From assembly GCA_003153555.1 (NCBI GenBank), contig PLZS01000079.1, forward strand, positions 1 to 50,180: 50,180 bases of DNA. The letters run 5' to 3'. Made by a program: the position numbers and the translations under genes. The DNA comes from Candidatus Melainabacteria bacterium. Lineage in GTDB: Bacteria; Cyanobacteriota; Vampirovibrionia; Obscuribacterales; Obscuribacteraceae. Within the stretch, counting starts at the first letter, position 1. Each line of letters opens with the position of its first letter. Positions 33,756 through 41,681 of the stretch are shown in pieces. The notes below the pieces were generated by a model that saw only the letters and a program-made list of their open reading frames with translations, made no database searches and was not told the origin of the DNA.

Positions 33756-35042
33756 ATGCCTTATGACCGCGAATGGTTAGACAATCTTATTATGAATAGG
33801 GTTGCTGAGCATCGGCATCTTGAGTATAAGGTGATTATTGAGCATACCATTGTTGGCGGCAATGCAGATTTTAAAGACGAGGGAAAGAAGGAATTCTTAC
33901 GCGACGTAGGTGCAATGGCTTCCGTAGGCGGGGAAATCGTTGTTGGCATGGAAACCCAACGAGTGGGAAATACTGATACAGGCATTCCAACGGGAAATCT
34001 GATTGGAATTCCGTACGCCACCGGCGATGCACTTGCGCGAACGATTCAGAACATTATAAACAGTGGAGTCCGTCCAAAGATTTTCAACTTGGATGTAATT
34101 GCGCTGGATGCACCAAATGGTGGTTACATCATGGTTATACATGTACCTCGCAGTATCATGGCACCGCATTTAGTGACGTTTGGCAAGGAGAATCGCTACT
34201 TTCACAGAACATCTACAGGAAAGGCGCTAATGGACCCAGAGGATATGAGGAATGCCATTCTCTTTTCAGGTGGAATCATCCACCAAGCGCGAAAATGGCG
34301 CGACAAGCGCTTGAACATCTTAAGCAAAGAGCACACTGCGCAGCAGCAAAATGAGATCAGCGCATTCCTGCAACAGCTTGAAGAAGATGGTTATGATGAT
34401 CCCGCTCCAATAGAAACTAATGCCCCTCCATGGAAGCCTTATCAGATCCTGCATCTGATCCCGCTTAGCTCAATTGCCGCAGTGGAGTTCTATCCCGTAC
34501 GGCTGTTGAAGGATCAGGAACAGTTGTTGAACCCTGATAGATTCGGCGCGAGCCTCGAAGGAAGATACAACGCGGATGGCTTTGCGTTGACCGCATTTGA
34601 TTATAGAGCTGGCACTCAGTTCTTTAGTACAGGTCAAATTGAGTCAGTCTCGATACTTAATCACTGGGCTCATCGACCGCCATTCGGAATTTACGACCGG
34701 TCACTAGAAAGTATTCTACTGAGGTGCTTGAAAGATTTCTCGGTCGCCCTCAAGAACATCGGAGTCACCCCTCCCGTGATGGTGAGTATCTCTTACAAGA
34801 ACATGGACTCATATACTCTTGGCGACAGTGCTGACATGGCGACATTAAAAGGACGAAAACGCCTCGTTCCGGGATCGTTTATGGTGCCGGAAAAACTTGT
34901 GAATGAATGGAGCGAACTAGACGACATTGTGTCTTTTGCAAAGCCTCTAATTGACGTCGTTTGGAATGCCGCTGGATTACCAGCATCACCGAACTTCAAG
35001 AGTGACGGAACATACAGGTATGAGAGTTGGGAGCAGTATTGA
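33756..35042 (+). CDS. AlbA_2 (Schlafen-like) DNA-binding protein
   Basis: About 428 residues from ATG 33756 (frame open from TTG 33699). Residues 20-140 match the AlbA_2 fold: HLEYKVII, GKKEFLRDVGAMASVGGEIV, GMETQRVG and NGGYIMVIHVPRSIMAPH then RYFHRTSTGKALM. From about residue 225 a second domain (PYQILHLIPLSSIAAVEFYP, TQFFSTGQIESVSIL, VALKNIGVTPPVMVSI) aligns with that of the RHH protein at 28976. AlbA_2 domains occur in regulators and defence proteins. The next gene starts 24 bases later and is probably co-expressed. Confidence 0.75.
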   Translation: MPYDREWLDNLIMNRVAEHRHLEYKVIIEHTIVGGNADFKDEGKKEFLRDVGAMASVGGEIVVGMETQRVGNTDTGIPTGNLIGIPYATGDALARTIQNIINSGVRPKIFNLDVIALDAPNGGYIMVIHVPRSIMAPHLVTFGKENRYFHRTSTGKALMDPEDMRNAILFSGGIIHQARKWRDKRLNILSKEHTAQQQNEISAFLQQLEEDGYDDPAPIETNAPPWKPYQILHLIPLSSIAAVEFYPVRLLKDQEQLLNPDRFGASLEGRYNADGFALTAFDYRAGTQFFSTGQIESVSILNHWAHRPPFGIYDRSLESILLRCLKDFSVALKNIGVTPPVMVSISYKNMDSYTLGDSADMATLKGRKRLVPGSFMVPEKLVNEWSELDDIVSFAKPLIDVVWNAAGLPASPNFKSDGTYRYESWEQY

Positions 35043-35066
35043 CTTGCCATTTTTACATGCACACTA

Positions 35067-36062
35067 ATGGGCAAATTAGCACATCGCCCTGCTGTTCGGA
35101 GAGCGGCTCATCGATTGCGCTTGCGAGGTTTTAAAGAGAGAGTGAATATTCGCGATGACCTGGATGAGCTAGAGACCGTCGTTCCTCCTCACGTTGGCGA
35201 GTTTTCGATCTTCTTACGAATGGCAAACCTTGCCGACGAGGCGCATTTCGGTAATCCTAATCAATATCAAATCCACACAGCAACAGGAATAGTTTTCGAG
35301 CCACCAACCGATCGACAGATGGCATTTTACAGAAGAATACTGGTTTTGTTCGCCGATCTTGAAACGATCGTCACCTTGGTACACCGAGCAAGATGGACAG
35401 CTGCACAGTATCCAACATTATTGACAGCAGATGAGTGCGTTGCTTATCTCCAAGCTGACATCCATGCATTCCATGCCGAAATGCGCTCGTTATTTGACTC
35501 AATTGCTCTCACTACCAAACAGATTTTCTATCAGCCAAATAAAATCCGTGGACTAAAAGAGCCACCGGATACATTTTTTTATTTACGAAAGTGGTGTCAT
35601 AATTTCCAAAATCGTGCTTTGATTGGTTCTGCTTTGGGCGGCTTAATATCTAATTGCGACTGGTTTGACCCGTTCAGACAATTTCGTGAATCAATCATTC
35701 ATAAGGAAAGAGACGCATTTGTTCAAACGCATCCGGACGGCGATATTATATTTCGGATGCTTTACAGTCTAAAGACACGCATGACGTATGCCGGTCCAGC
35801 CGAATTTTTATGGAAAGATTGGATTCGCTTTGATCCATATGCCGGCTACTATTTGGGCAAATTACTTTTCTTTCTTGACCGTTACTGTGAATTTAGCGCC
35901 GCAGAATTAGAAGTGGACCTGCATGGCGCCTTAATTTACACGCCGACAAGAATACAAGCCGCCTATGCATGTATTGGTCGGACCACCCAGGTAATATCCG
36001 AAAGCTTGCACACTCGACGAGTCTATGATCGCAATTGGGATGCGATTTCTTGGACGCGATAA
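35067..36062 (+). CDS. Hypothetical protein with HEPN-like motif, paired with AlbA_2
   Basis: 331 residues from ATG 35067, 24 bases after the AlbA_2 gene. The middle is helical and contains FRQFRESIIHKERDAF, an R-x4-H step like the HEPN RNase motif, preceded by FDSIALTTKQIFYQP. No other domain recognised. If the reading is right, the locus is a two-gene AlbA_2 regulator plus RNase toxin. The call rests on a short motif and could be wrong. Confidence 0.45.
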   Translation: MGKLAHRPAVRRAAHRLRLRGFKERVNIRDDLDELETVVPPHVGEFSIFLRMANLADEAHFGNPNQYQIHTATGIVFEPPTDRQMAFYRRILVLFADLETIVTLVHRARWTAAQYPTLLTADECVAYLQADIHAFHAEMRSLFDSIALTTKQIFYQPNKIRGLKEPPDTFFYLRKWCHNFQNRALIGSALGGLISNCDWFDPFRQFRESIIHKERDAFVQTHPDGDIIFRMLYSLKTRMTYAGPAEFLWKDWIRFDPYAGYYLGKLLFFLDRYCEFSAAELEVDLHGALIYTPTRIQAAYACIGRTTQVISESLHTRRVYDRNWDAISWTR

Positions 36063-36438
36063 CGAGCACCAAAAATGGTGCCTAGCAATGCACTACGTTT
36101 CAATCTTACATATACTCGAACAAAATGCACTCAATAGAACTAGACTCTGCCTTAAAATTAAAAGCTACTTTGTCTTATTTCCTTATTCGAAGTTTCTCGA
36201 TCCAGCCCCAAGAACTATTGCGGACCTGAGCAAAGAAAAGGATCAACGAGCCATGATTTCTTATAACTATTTCTCGTTTCACACACCTAATCCGTTCGAA
36301 ATGGTGAACTATTCAGACCTTTGGGGCATTCTCCCCATTGCTCAATTAACGAATAAATGATAATCTGCTGACAGGTTGACACTTTTGAAGTCGAATCCTC
36401 GTCACGAAAATATACCGAATAGTTGCAGTAAAGTGAGT
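36063..36438. other. Intergenic stretch without supported gene
   Basis: A 111-residue open frame (36025-36360) overlaps the previous gene and lacks a ribosome site and family resemblance; I see nothing else. Confidence 0.45.
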
Positions 36439-36813
36439 ATGAAAGTCCTCGAAAAACTAAGTCCCGAATGGTTTCAAGCAGCCTGGAAAAACCTAGAGCT
36501 GATTGAAAATAACGCTGACGCCTATGAAGACCCAGAAGAGGGTGACAAGGCGCCAAGTAAGGAGGTTTTTGAAGCCGTAAAAGGTTTCTTGAACACTCTG
36601 AAAGATGTCGGCGACACAAAACTTGAGGAACCCCGATTTTTTGTATCACCCAATGGGCAAATTGTTGTGGCCTTCGGAAGCAAGAAGCGAAGTCTGGACA
36701 TTCGGTTTACACCCAACGTCTATTTCTATTTCAAAGACTCGCAGTTGGCGCCGGCAACAGGCGATAATATGAACGATGCGGTTCAGCTTACGTCGAAGTA
36801 CTTTCGCATCTAA
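36439..36813 (+). CDS. Hypothetical protein, first of a coupled pair
   Basis: About 124 residues from ATG 36439 (frame open from 36376). Helical start (MKVLEKLSPEWFQAAWKNLE), acidic linker, then a beta-rich part (FVSPNGQIVVAFGSKKRSLD, NVYFYFKDS). No known family. Its TAATG stop-start overlap with the next gene indicates coupled translation. Confidence 0.55.
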   Translation: MKVLEKLSPEWFQAAWKNLELIENNADAYEDPEEGDKAPSKEVFEAVKGFLNTLKDVGDTKLEEPRFFVSPNGQIVVAFGSKKRSLDIRFTPNVYFYFKDSQLAPATGDNMNDAVQLTSKYFRI

Positions 36814-37385
36814 TGTATCAGGTTCTCGAGCTGGATCTTGATGAACAGCTTGTTTGCCTGTTTTTTCGTGGCGAGGGTGAACCACAAAACATTGTGCAAA
36901 CAGTCGACTTTGAACGTCGTATGAATCGTGAGGTGCCTGAAGGAGGCATTTCATTTTATCGAGCGGCCGTCGTTTCGTTTTTTTTTATTGTCGATCGTGT
37001 GAGACGAAAGCCGAGACTTAATCGTGGTATTGCCCTTATATCGACAAGGCATTTATTGGATCTCGGATTCACCCTTAAGGGAGATCCGGCCGCTAATGCT
37101 GGCCACATCTGTCTACACTGTAACCGTTGCGATGGAACTCAATACAATTGCAGCGCAATCGGGCCATGCGCTTTTATTACACCGGAAGACTACCGAGCCG
37201 ACAACGATATGATGCGAAAAGCTTTAAGCGAAGCCATGACAGTAGTGATCGAAGCAACTAACACACGAGAGCAATTGCTGTCCATTTTTGGCAGAGACGT
37301 TCTACAAGACGATCCGTTGCATGCCAATGAAGAATACATCCGCCGTTGGCAAAACGCACAGGTGTCGATAACGACCGTTGAATAG
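36813..37385 (+). CDS. Hypothetical cysteine-cluster protein, second of a coupled pair
   Basis: 190 residues. The most distinctive feature is CLHCNRCDGTQYNCSAIGPC near residue 105-125, five cysteines that could form a zinc or Fe-S site. Around it are strands (QVLELDLDEQLVCLFFRGEG) and C-terminal helices. No known family. It shares one base with the upstream stop (TAATG), so the two probably act together. Confidence 0.55.
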   Translation: MYQVLELDLDEQLVCLFFRGEGEPQNIVQTVDFERRMNREVPEGGISFYRAAVVSFFFIVDRVRRKPRLNRGIALISTRHLLDLGFTLKGDPAANAGHICLHCNRCDGTQYNCSAIGPCAFITPEDYRADNDMMRKALSEAMTVVIEATNTREQLLSIFGRDVLQDDPLHANEEYIRRWQNAQVSITTVE

Positions 37386-37391
37386 GACGCC

Positions 37392-37679
37392 TCAGCTCCA
37401 AACGATTTCCCTATTAATGTTCCTGGCGACAATTCGTAAGGACAGTCCAGAAAAAAAGGATCGCCATTGCGATGGCGCAATGAAACCCATTCTGCCGCCG
37501 CCAGCATCCCATACTGGAACGACAGTGCCAGCGAGGTCTGCCGACTTGGCCGCGACCTGAAGGGTTGCTCTGATTTCATTTTGTTCGTCCAAAGACTTGT
37601 AAGCAAACGACCTGTCCATCGGAACGATGACCATGTTTTGTCCCTGCTCTCGAAGATGTGCAACCGGAATACGGTTCAT
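37392..37679 (-). CDS. Hypothetical protein downstream of GhoS-like gene
   Basis: 95 residues from ATG 37679 with GGGGG upstream. Segments GQNMVIVPMDRSFAYKSLDE and GTVVPVWDAGGGRMGFIAPS suggest a compact beta-rich protein. Its stop is only six bases from the convergent plus-strand gene. It lies 39 bases after the GhoS-like gene on the same strand and is probably its operon partner. Confidence 0.55.
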   Translation of the reverse strand: MNRIPVAHLREQGQNMVIVPMDRSFAYKSLDEQNEIRATLQVAAKSADLAGTVVPVWDAGGGRMGFIAPSQWRSFFSGLSLRIVARNINREIVWS

Positions 37680-37718
37680 AATTCCCCCTTATTGATTTGA
37701 GAAGTTCGTATTGCCAAA

Positions 37719-38030
37719 TTAACCAAACATACCTATGCGGCTGTGGTGCTCACGCAACCCCGACCAGCAATTAGTCGTTGTTCTACTCACGAGTACCGCA
37801 GAATTACGCCATACGGAAGCAACAGGCAGCCGCACGCTTGTCCTGACTTGTGTGGCGTCGTATGAGGACTCCAGATAATAAGTTGCTGATGGCAAGTCAT
37901 ACACCCGACCGTCATCGCCTCTTATTGTTCGACTAAAGCCAAGTTTGCTCATCAAGCTATGGAGCCGTTGATAATGAGCCTCAGATGGGCTTCCATACAA
38001 TTCCACTCGAACTAAAAAACTGCTAGTCAT
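37719..38030 (-). CDS. GhoS-like (DUF2622) antitoxin-type protein
   Basis: 103 residues. FLVRVELYGSPSEAHYQRLH, then LGFSRTIRGDDGRVYDLPSA and TYYLESSYDATQVR follow the GhoS fold (ferredoxin-like, formerly DUF2622). GhoS of enteric bacteria is an RNase that cleaves the ghoT toxin mRNA (type V system). No GhoT-like short membrane toxin is seen nearby, so this member may serve another role, perhaps with the downstream 95-residue protein. Confidence 0.7.
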   Translation of the reverse strand: MTSSFLVRVELYGSPSEAHYQRLHSLMSKLGFSRTIRGDDGRVYDLPSATYYLESSYDATQVRTSVRLPVASVWRNSAVLVSRTTTNCWSGLREHHSRIGMFG

Positions 38031-38121
38031 AGTTTTTGAACACTCCGCTTTGTAATCGCCTTGGTAAAAGGATAAATGATCTTGGCATCTATGTCAATTA
38101 AGCTGACCCCTGTAAGTAAAA

Positions 38122-38177
38122 TGTCAGCGAGACCGTATATTGACGACGTGTGATAGAATAATTGTCAGCGACATTGA
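38122..38177. promoter_or_regulatory. Repeat operator of the XRE-ImmA operon
   Basis: TGTCAGCGA occurs at 38122-38130 and 38163-38171, 41 bases apart (about four helical turns); the second continues as TGTCAGCGACATTGACA with TGTC/GACA arms. Located 40-90 bases before the XRE gene. Confidence 0.55.
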
Positions 38178-38210
38178 CATGCGCAAACTTAGTAGTAGAT
38201 AATTCGTACG

Positions 38211-38579
38211 ATGGCCATTGACCAAGAACTTCTGTTGAAGCGGATCGGCGCGCGTCTTAAAAAAAGACGGGTTGATTGCCAAATGACCCAGAATGAGCTA
38301 TCAAGCCACATCCCCCTAAGCCGAACGTCGATTGCCAATATCGAAGCCGGTAACCAAAGTCCGCCGCTCTACATTTTGTATGAGTTCTGTCGAGTCTTGG
38401 CCGTTGAAATTGATGACATATTGCCGCCACTAAAAGAGATTCTTCAATCGCCCTCAGCGATGGCCGATGATCTGGCAAGAAGAATAGAAAACAGCGGGGC
38501 TAATCTCACAGCCGACGCCTTGCAAGAAATCATGGCTGGTACCTCACCAACTGTAGGAGAGCTAGATGTCCAAAGCTAA
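38211..38579 (+). CDS. XRE-family repressor of ImmA pair
   Basis: 122 residues. The helix-turn-helix is clear: IGARLKKRRVDCQMTQNELS, HIPLSRTSIANIEAGNQSPP, LYILYEFCRVLAVEIDDI. The C-terminal tail is short and helical. It overlaps the ImmA-type gene by 14 bases. In ICEBs1-like elements the XRE protein keeps mobile genes silent until ImmA cuts it; here a tyrosine recombinase gene lies just beyond, on the other strand. Confidence 0.88.
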   Translation: MAIDQELLLKRIGARLKKRRVDCQMTQNELSSHIPLSRTSIANIEAGNQSPPLYILYEFCRVLAVEIDDILPPLKEILQSPSAMADDLARRIENSGANLTADALQEIMAGTSPTVGELDVQS

Positions 38580-39078
38580 GGCACAAAGAGAAGCTAAGAG
38601 AATTTGGACTGAAATTGGAAAGCCTGTTCCAGTACCGATTGAAGAAATTTTTGCCCAGTATGGAATCGAGCTACAGCGTAAAGAACTTGAACCCTCAGTT
38701 TCCGGCATGATGGTTACTCGCGAAAACTCCAAAGTAGTCGTTGCAGTAAATAAAAATGATCCCGCTAATAGACAGCGATTTACCATGGCACATGAACTTG
38801 GACATTACCTTCTTCACCGATCGACCAATCCGATTTTCGTCGATGGGCGAACCTTCTTTAGAGATGAAAAGTCGTCTTCGGGAACGCGAATACAAGAAAT
38901 TGAGGCAAATGCCTTTGCGGGCGAATTACTGATGCCCGAAGAAGCAGTGCGCTCGCGAGTAAGCGAGAAGCTGAGCATTATGGATGGTTTTGAATTGGGC
39001 GAATTGGCAAGTAATTTCAAAGTTAGTGAAGCTGCAATGTCAATTTGTTTGTCTAGACTAGACCTTTTAGAAGAGTAA
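38566..39078 (+). CDS. ImmA/IrrE-family metallopeptidase
   Basis: 170 residues with the zinc-protease signature HELGH at 76-80 (RFTMAHELGHYLLHR) and the downstream glutamate helix (IQEIEANAFAGELLMP). This is full length for the family. These enzymes cleave a partner XRE repressor, so the upstream gene is the likely substrate. The pair may control excision or stress genes of this region. Confidence 0.92.
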   Translation: MSKAKAQREAKRIWTEIGKPVPVPIEEIFAQYGIELQRKELEPSVSGMMVTRENSKVVVAVNKNDPANRQRFTMAHELGHYLLHRSTNPIFVDGRTFFRDEKSSSGTRIQEIEANAFAGELLMPEEAVRSRVSEKLSIMDGFELGELASNFKVSEAAMSICLSRLDLLEE

Positions 39079-39123
39079 TCGATTGGTACCGTAGGCACCA
39101 CCAAAAGATTTGCCGCCGCCATG

Positions 39124-39758
39124 TCAGTATTTCAGCCTCTGCAGCGCTTCTCGCGTGTCCTCTGGATCGACAGCAAGATAGGTTTGTAGCTGCGAAAGAC
39201 TGGAATGTCCTGATATTTCCTGCACCGTACGCAGTGGCACACCCGCTCGACTCAAGCTAGTTAGCATAGTTCGCCGCATTGAATGAGTCGATGCTCCTTC
39301 CAACCGTAACATATCAAACGCTGCCTTCAGCACGTTATGTCCCTGAGCGCGTTCCAGATGCCCTGACTCGGAATCGGGTGATGGAAATAACCACTTGGAT
39401 TGTGATTGTGGTATCGCCTGCAGTGCTTGTTGCAGCTTGTCTTGTTCTTCGGCGTATTCTTTCAAATGCTCGCGCAAACGGAAGTGAATCGGAATGTCAC
39501 TATAGACTGTGTCTTTTTTCTTCAGTCTTTTGACTTTAAGGGTATTTCGGATGCCACCGTAATCGGTGAAGACCTGGTCGCGTGAGAGTCGGATAATTTC
39601 ACCAATTCTTAGACCCGTATAAATGCCGATGGCGAAAAGCAAGCGATCGCGAGGCGTTTCCAAGACCTTGAAGACGTTTTGTATATCTTTTGACGATAAG
39701 ATGCGGGCTTGGCCTGGAATTAGACGTTTCTTTCTAGATAGGCTGTTTCGTCTAGTAT
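39124..39758 (-). CDS. Tyrosine recombinase catalytic domain, N-terminus missing
   Basis: The frame is open from about 39758; the first usual start is TTG 39663, with KKRLIPGQARILSSKDIQNV before it. The catalytic residues are present in order: GLRIGEI (Arg I), a lysine-bearing strand (VKRLKKKDTVYSD), HSMRR (HxxR), GHSS (His/Trp) and TYLAVD (Tyr). So the active half is complete, but the core-binding domain is absent. It is either a degraded integrase or a minimal recombinase. A perfect 28-base palindrome lies 65 bases upstream. It is a different gene from the fragment at 15321. Confidence 0.75.
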
Positions 39759-39822
39759 ACGGGGGCTACTTTATTTACGCAACTGGAGATACTGAATATG
39801 GTGGCGTCACCGGCTCCCCTTG

Positions 39823-39850
39823 ATTAGACAAAATGACCATTTTGTCTAAT
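39823..39850. repeat. Perfect 28-base palindromic site next to recombinase
   Basis: ATTAGACAAAATG (39823-39835) and CATTTTGTCTAAT (39838-39850) are exact complements around AC. Seen as 11-6-11 (ATTAGACAAAA, TGACCA, TTTTGTCTAAT) it has the geometry of a Xer/tyrosine-recombinase crossover site. It could alternatively be an operator; no T tract of terminator type follows. Confidence 0.5.
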
Positions 39851-40195
39851 GCACCTTTTTCGACCAACGTGCTTTTCGTCGGCACAAAACAGCTGTCAAG
39901 ATTCGATTTCTGGTCTTGATATCCATGCCCGTTTCTACGCCTTTCTAAGCGACGTTTTTAAGCATTCGCTTATGATTGTTCGTTCACAAATTTGGCACTG
40001 CTCATGGTGCTATCAGACCACGGTAACTCGAGCGTGTTCAAACGACCTGTCGGATATATAAAAATACGACAAGTCGACTCCGCTGAGTATCAATAAACAG
40101 CACTTAGAAATAATTTCACGACAACTGCGTTGCGCTGCACTTATACCGCAGTCACGCTTGCTAATCTTTTGAGCACCACTACAGGAGGCAGAGAA

Positions 40196-40787
40196 GTGAG
40201 CAACACGGTTCAAACTACCTTTGAATTGTCTATTCCGGCTACGCGATTTTTGTCCACGCTAAAGAACTCTGCTTCTTTCAGCATTATGGTTTTGCAGCGA
40301 GGCAACCTAGCTCAATGTTTCCACAATAGGCGGCTCACTGACGAAGAAAAAGAGATGGATCGCAACAAGCAGTTGTTGTTCAGAAACGAATTTTGTAATT
40401 TAGTCGATAATTTTCAAACTTATTTGCAGGAACTATACTGTTCAATTTTGGTCTTACATCCACTGTTGAATGGTAATGCTCCATTGGACGCCGAAACAGT
40501 TTTTAAGCACAAGGATCTTGATGCTTTGAAGCTTACTTATGCTAAAAAAGTTGCGCGCGAGTTGAGTTTCAAATCCATAAGTAAACAGTCCCAAGATATT
40601 CATAGACATTGGAAATTCGATTTGTTCAGCGATCCAAAAATCGCCAACCAAATCGAAGAGATCGTGCGTATCCGAAACTTACTAACTCACAATAGGGGCG
40701 AACTTCCGGCTGGTGACCGGATCAGAGAAATTGTATTCCATGGAACTGAGATTTCATCTGCGATCCGGTTGCTATTCGATTCAGTAA
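40196..40787 (+). pseudogene. HEPN-like protein, 5' part, split by IS21 element
   Basis: GTG 40196 follows AGGAGG. The protein is helical and carries EEIVRIRNLLTHNRGELPAG, an R-x4-H HEPN-type motif, plus LVDNFQTYLQELYCSILVLH. The frame runs into the IS at 40788. Removing the IS and one TCAGTAA copy joins it in frame to 43467..43576, giving 233 residues ending IEASKTRSIPSDDFAPSR. As it stands it ends at 40918 with about 43 IS-encoded residues. HEPN RNases act as toxins or defence effectors, so the insertion probably silenced one. Confidence 0.65.
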
Positions 40788-40914
40788 TGCGTAATCGCAT
40801 GTATTTGGCCGCTGAATCGCATTCAAAAAAGCCAGGTAGTCGCATAGTTTTTGGCCGATCGTTCGCATTTAATTTGGCCTTTTGCCAAGAAGGAAAGAGA
40901 TTAATGAGTGGTAC

Positions 40915-41667
40915 CTAAGTATCTTCTGATTCGTTGCCTCCGTTCTTGGGTTTTCTGCGCGAGGGACCAAGCAAATCTAGCCTGTATGATCCATGTACCA
41001 CGCGATCAAGAATTGCATCTGCCAAAGTCGCGTTAGAAAAAGTTTGGTGCCATTCTTTGACAGGCAGTTGAGAAGACATGATGAAAGATCCGCGACCGCA
41101 TCGATCATCGGCCACTTCAAGCATGTCTCGGCATTGCTCCTCTGTGATTGGGACCAAGGCGAAGTCATCGAGCAGTAATATTTCAAAACTTTGAAGCCGT
41201 TTCAGGAGCCTCGAATAGGATCCGTTTATTCTGGCAACAGTCAGTTCCTGGAAGAATCTTGGTGCTCGAAAGTAGATGACAGTGTGGCCGAGTCGACATG
41301 CTTTTTGTGCGAGTGCGCAGGCGACGTATGTTTTACCAACACCGGTTTTTCCGGTGATGAGCACGTTCAGACGTTCATTGATCCAGGTGCAACTTGCCAA
41401 TTGTCCCACCAGGCGTTTATCTAAGCCTCGCGCACCTTTAAAGTCGATGTCCTCAATGCAAGCTGGCTGGCGGAGCCTTGCACTCTTCAATCGTTTCGTC
41501 AGAAGGGATGATTCACGCTCGGAAAACTCAGCGTCGATCAGGAGGCCCAACCTATCCTCAAAAGAGAGCGACTGTAGTTCCTTCATGTCTACCTGCTGTT
41601 GCAGCGCACGCACCATGCCTACCAGCTTCATTTCCAGAAGCTTATCTATCGTTGGATGTTTGAGCAT
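40915..41667 (-). CDS. istB: IS21-family helper ATPase IstB
   Basis: About 250 residues from ATG 41667, which follows GAGGAAAAGAG; longer frames to 41832 are upstream overlap with istA. AAA+ features: Walker A NVLITGKTGVGKTYVACALA and Walker B SFEILLLDDFALVPIT. The N-terminal LKHPTIDKLLEMKLVGMVRA is standard for IstB. It assembles on target DNA and activates IstA. It lies 14 bases after the istA stop. Confidence 0.93.
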   Translation of the reverse strand: MLKHPTIDKLLEMKLVGMVRALQQQVDMKELQSLSFEDRLGLLIDAEFSERESSLLTKRLKSARLRQPACIEDIDFKGARGLDKRLVGQLASCTWINERLNVLITGKTGVGKTYVACALAQKACRLGHTVIYFRAPRFFQELTVARINGSYSRLLKRLQSFEILLLDDFALVPITEEQCRDMLEVADDRCGRGSFIMSSQLPVKEWHQTFSNATLADAILDRVVHGSYRLDLLGPSRRKPKNGGNESEDT

Positions 41668-41681
41668 TCTCTTTTCCTCAG

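Noticed and set aside
36025..36360. 111-residue open frame after the HEPN-like gene
   Set aside because: Starts inside the preceding gene in another frame, no ribosome site, no recognisable sequence.
15321..39758. The two tyrosine recombinase pieces as halves of one split gene
   Set aside because: Both include the segment around RDRAL/RDRLL with different sequence, so they come from different genes.
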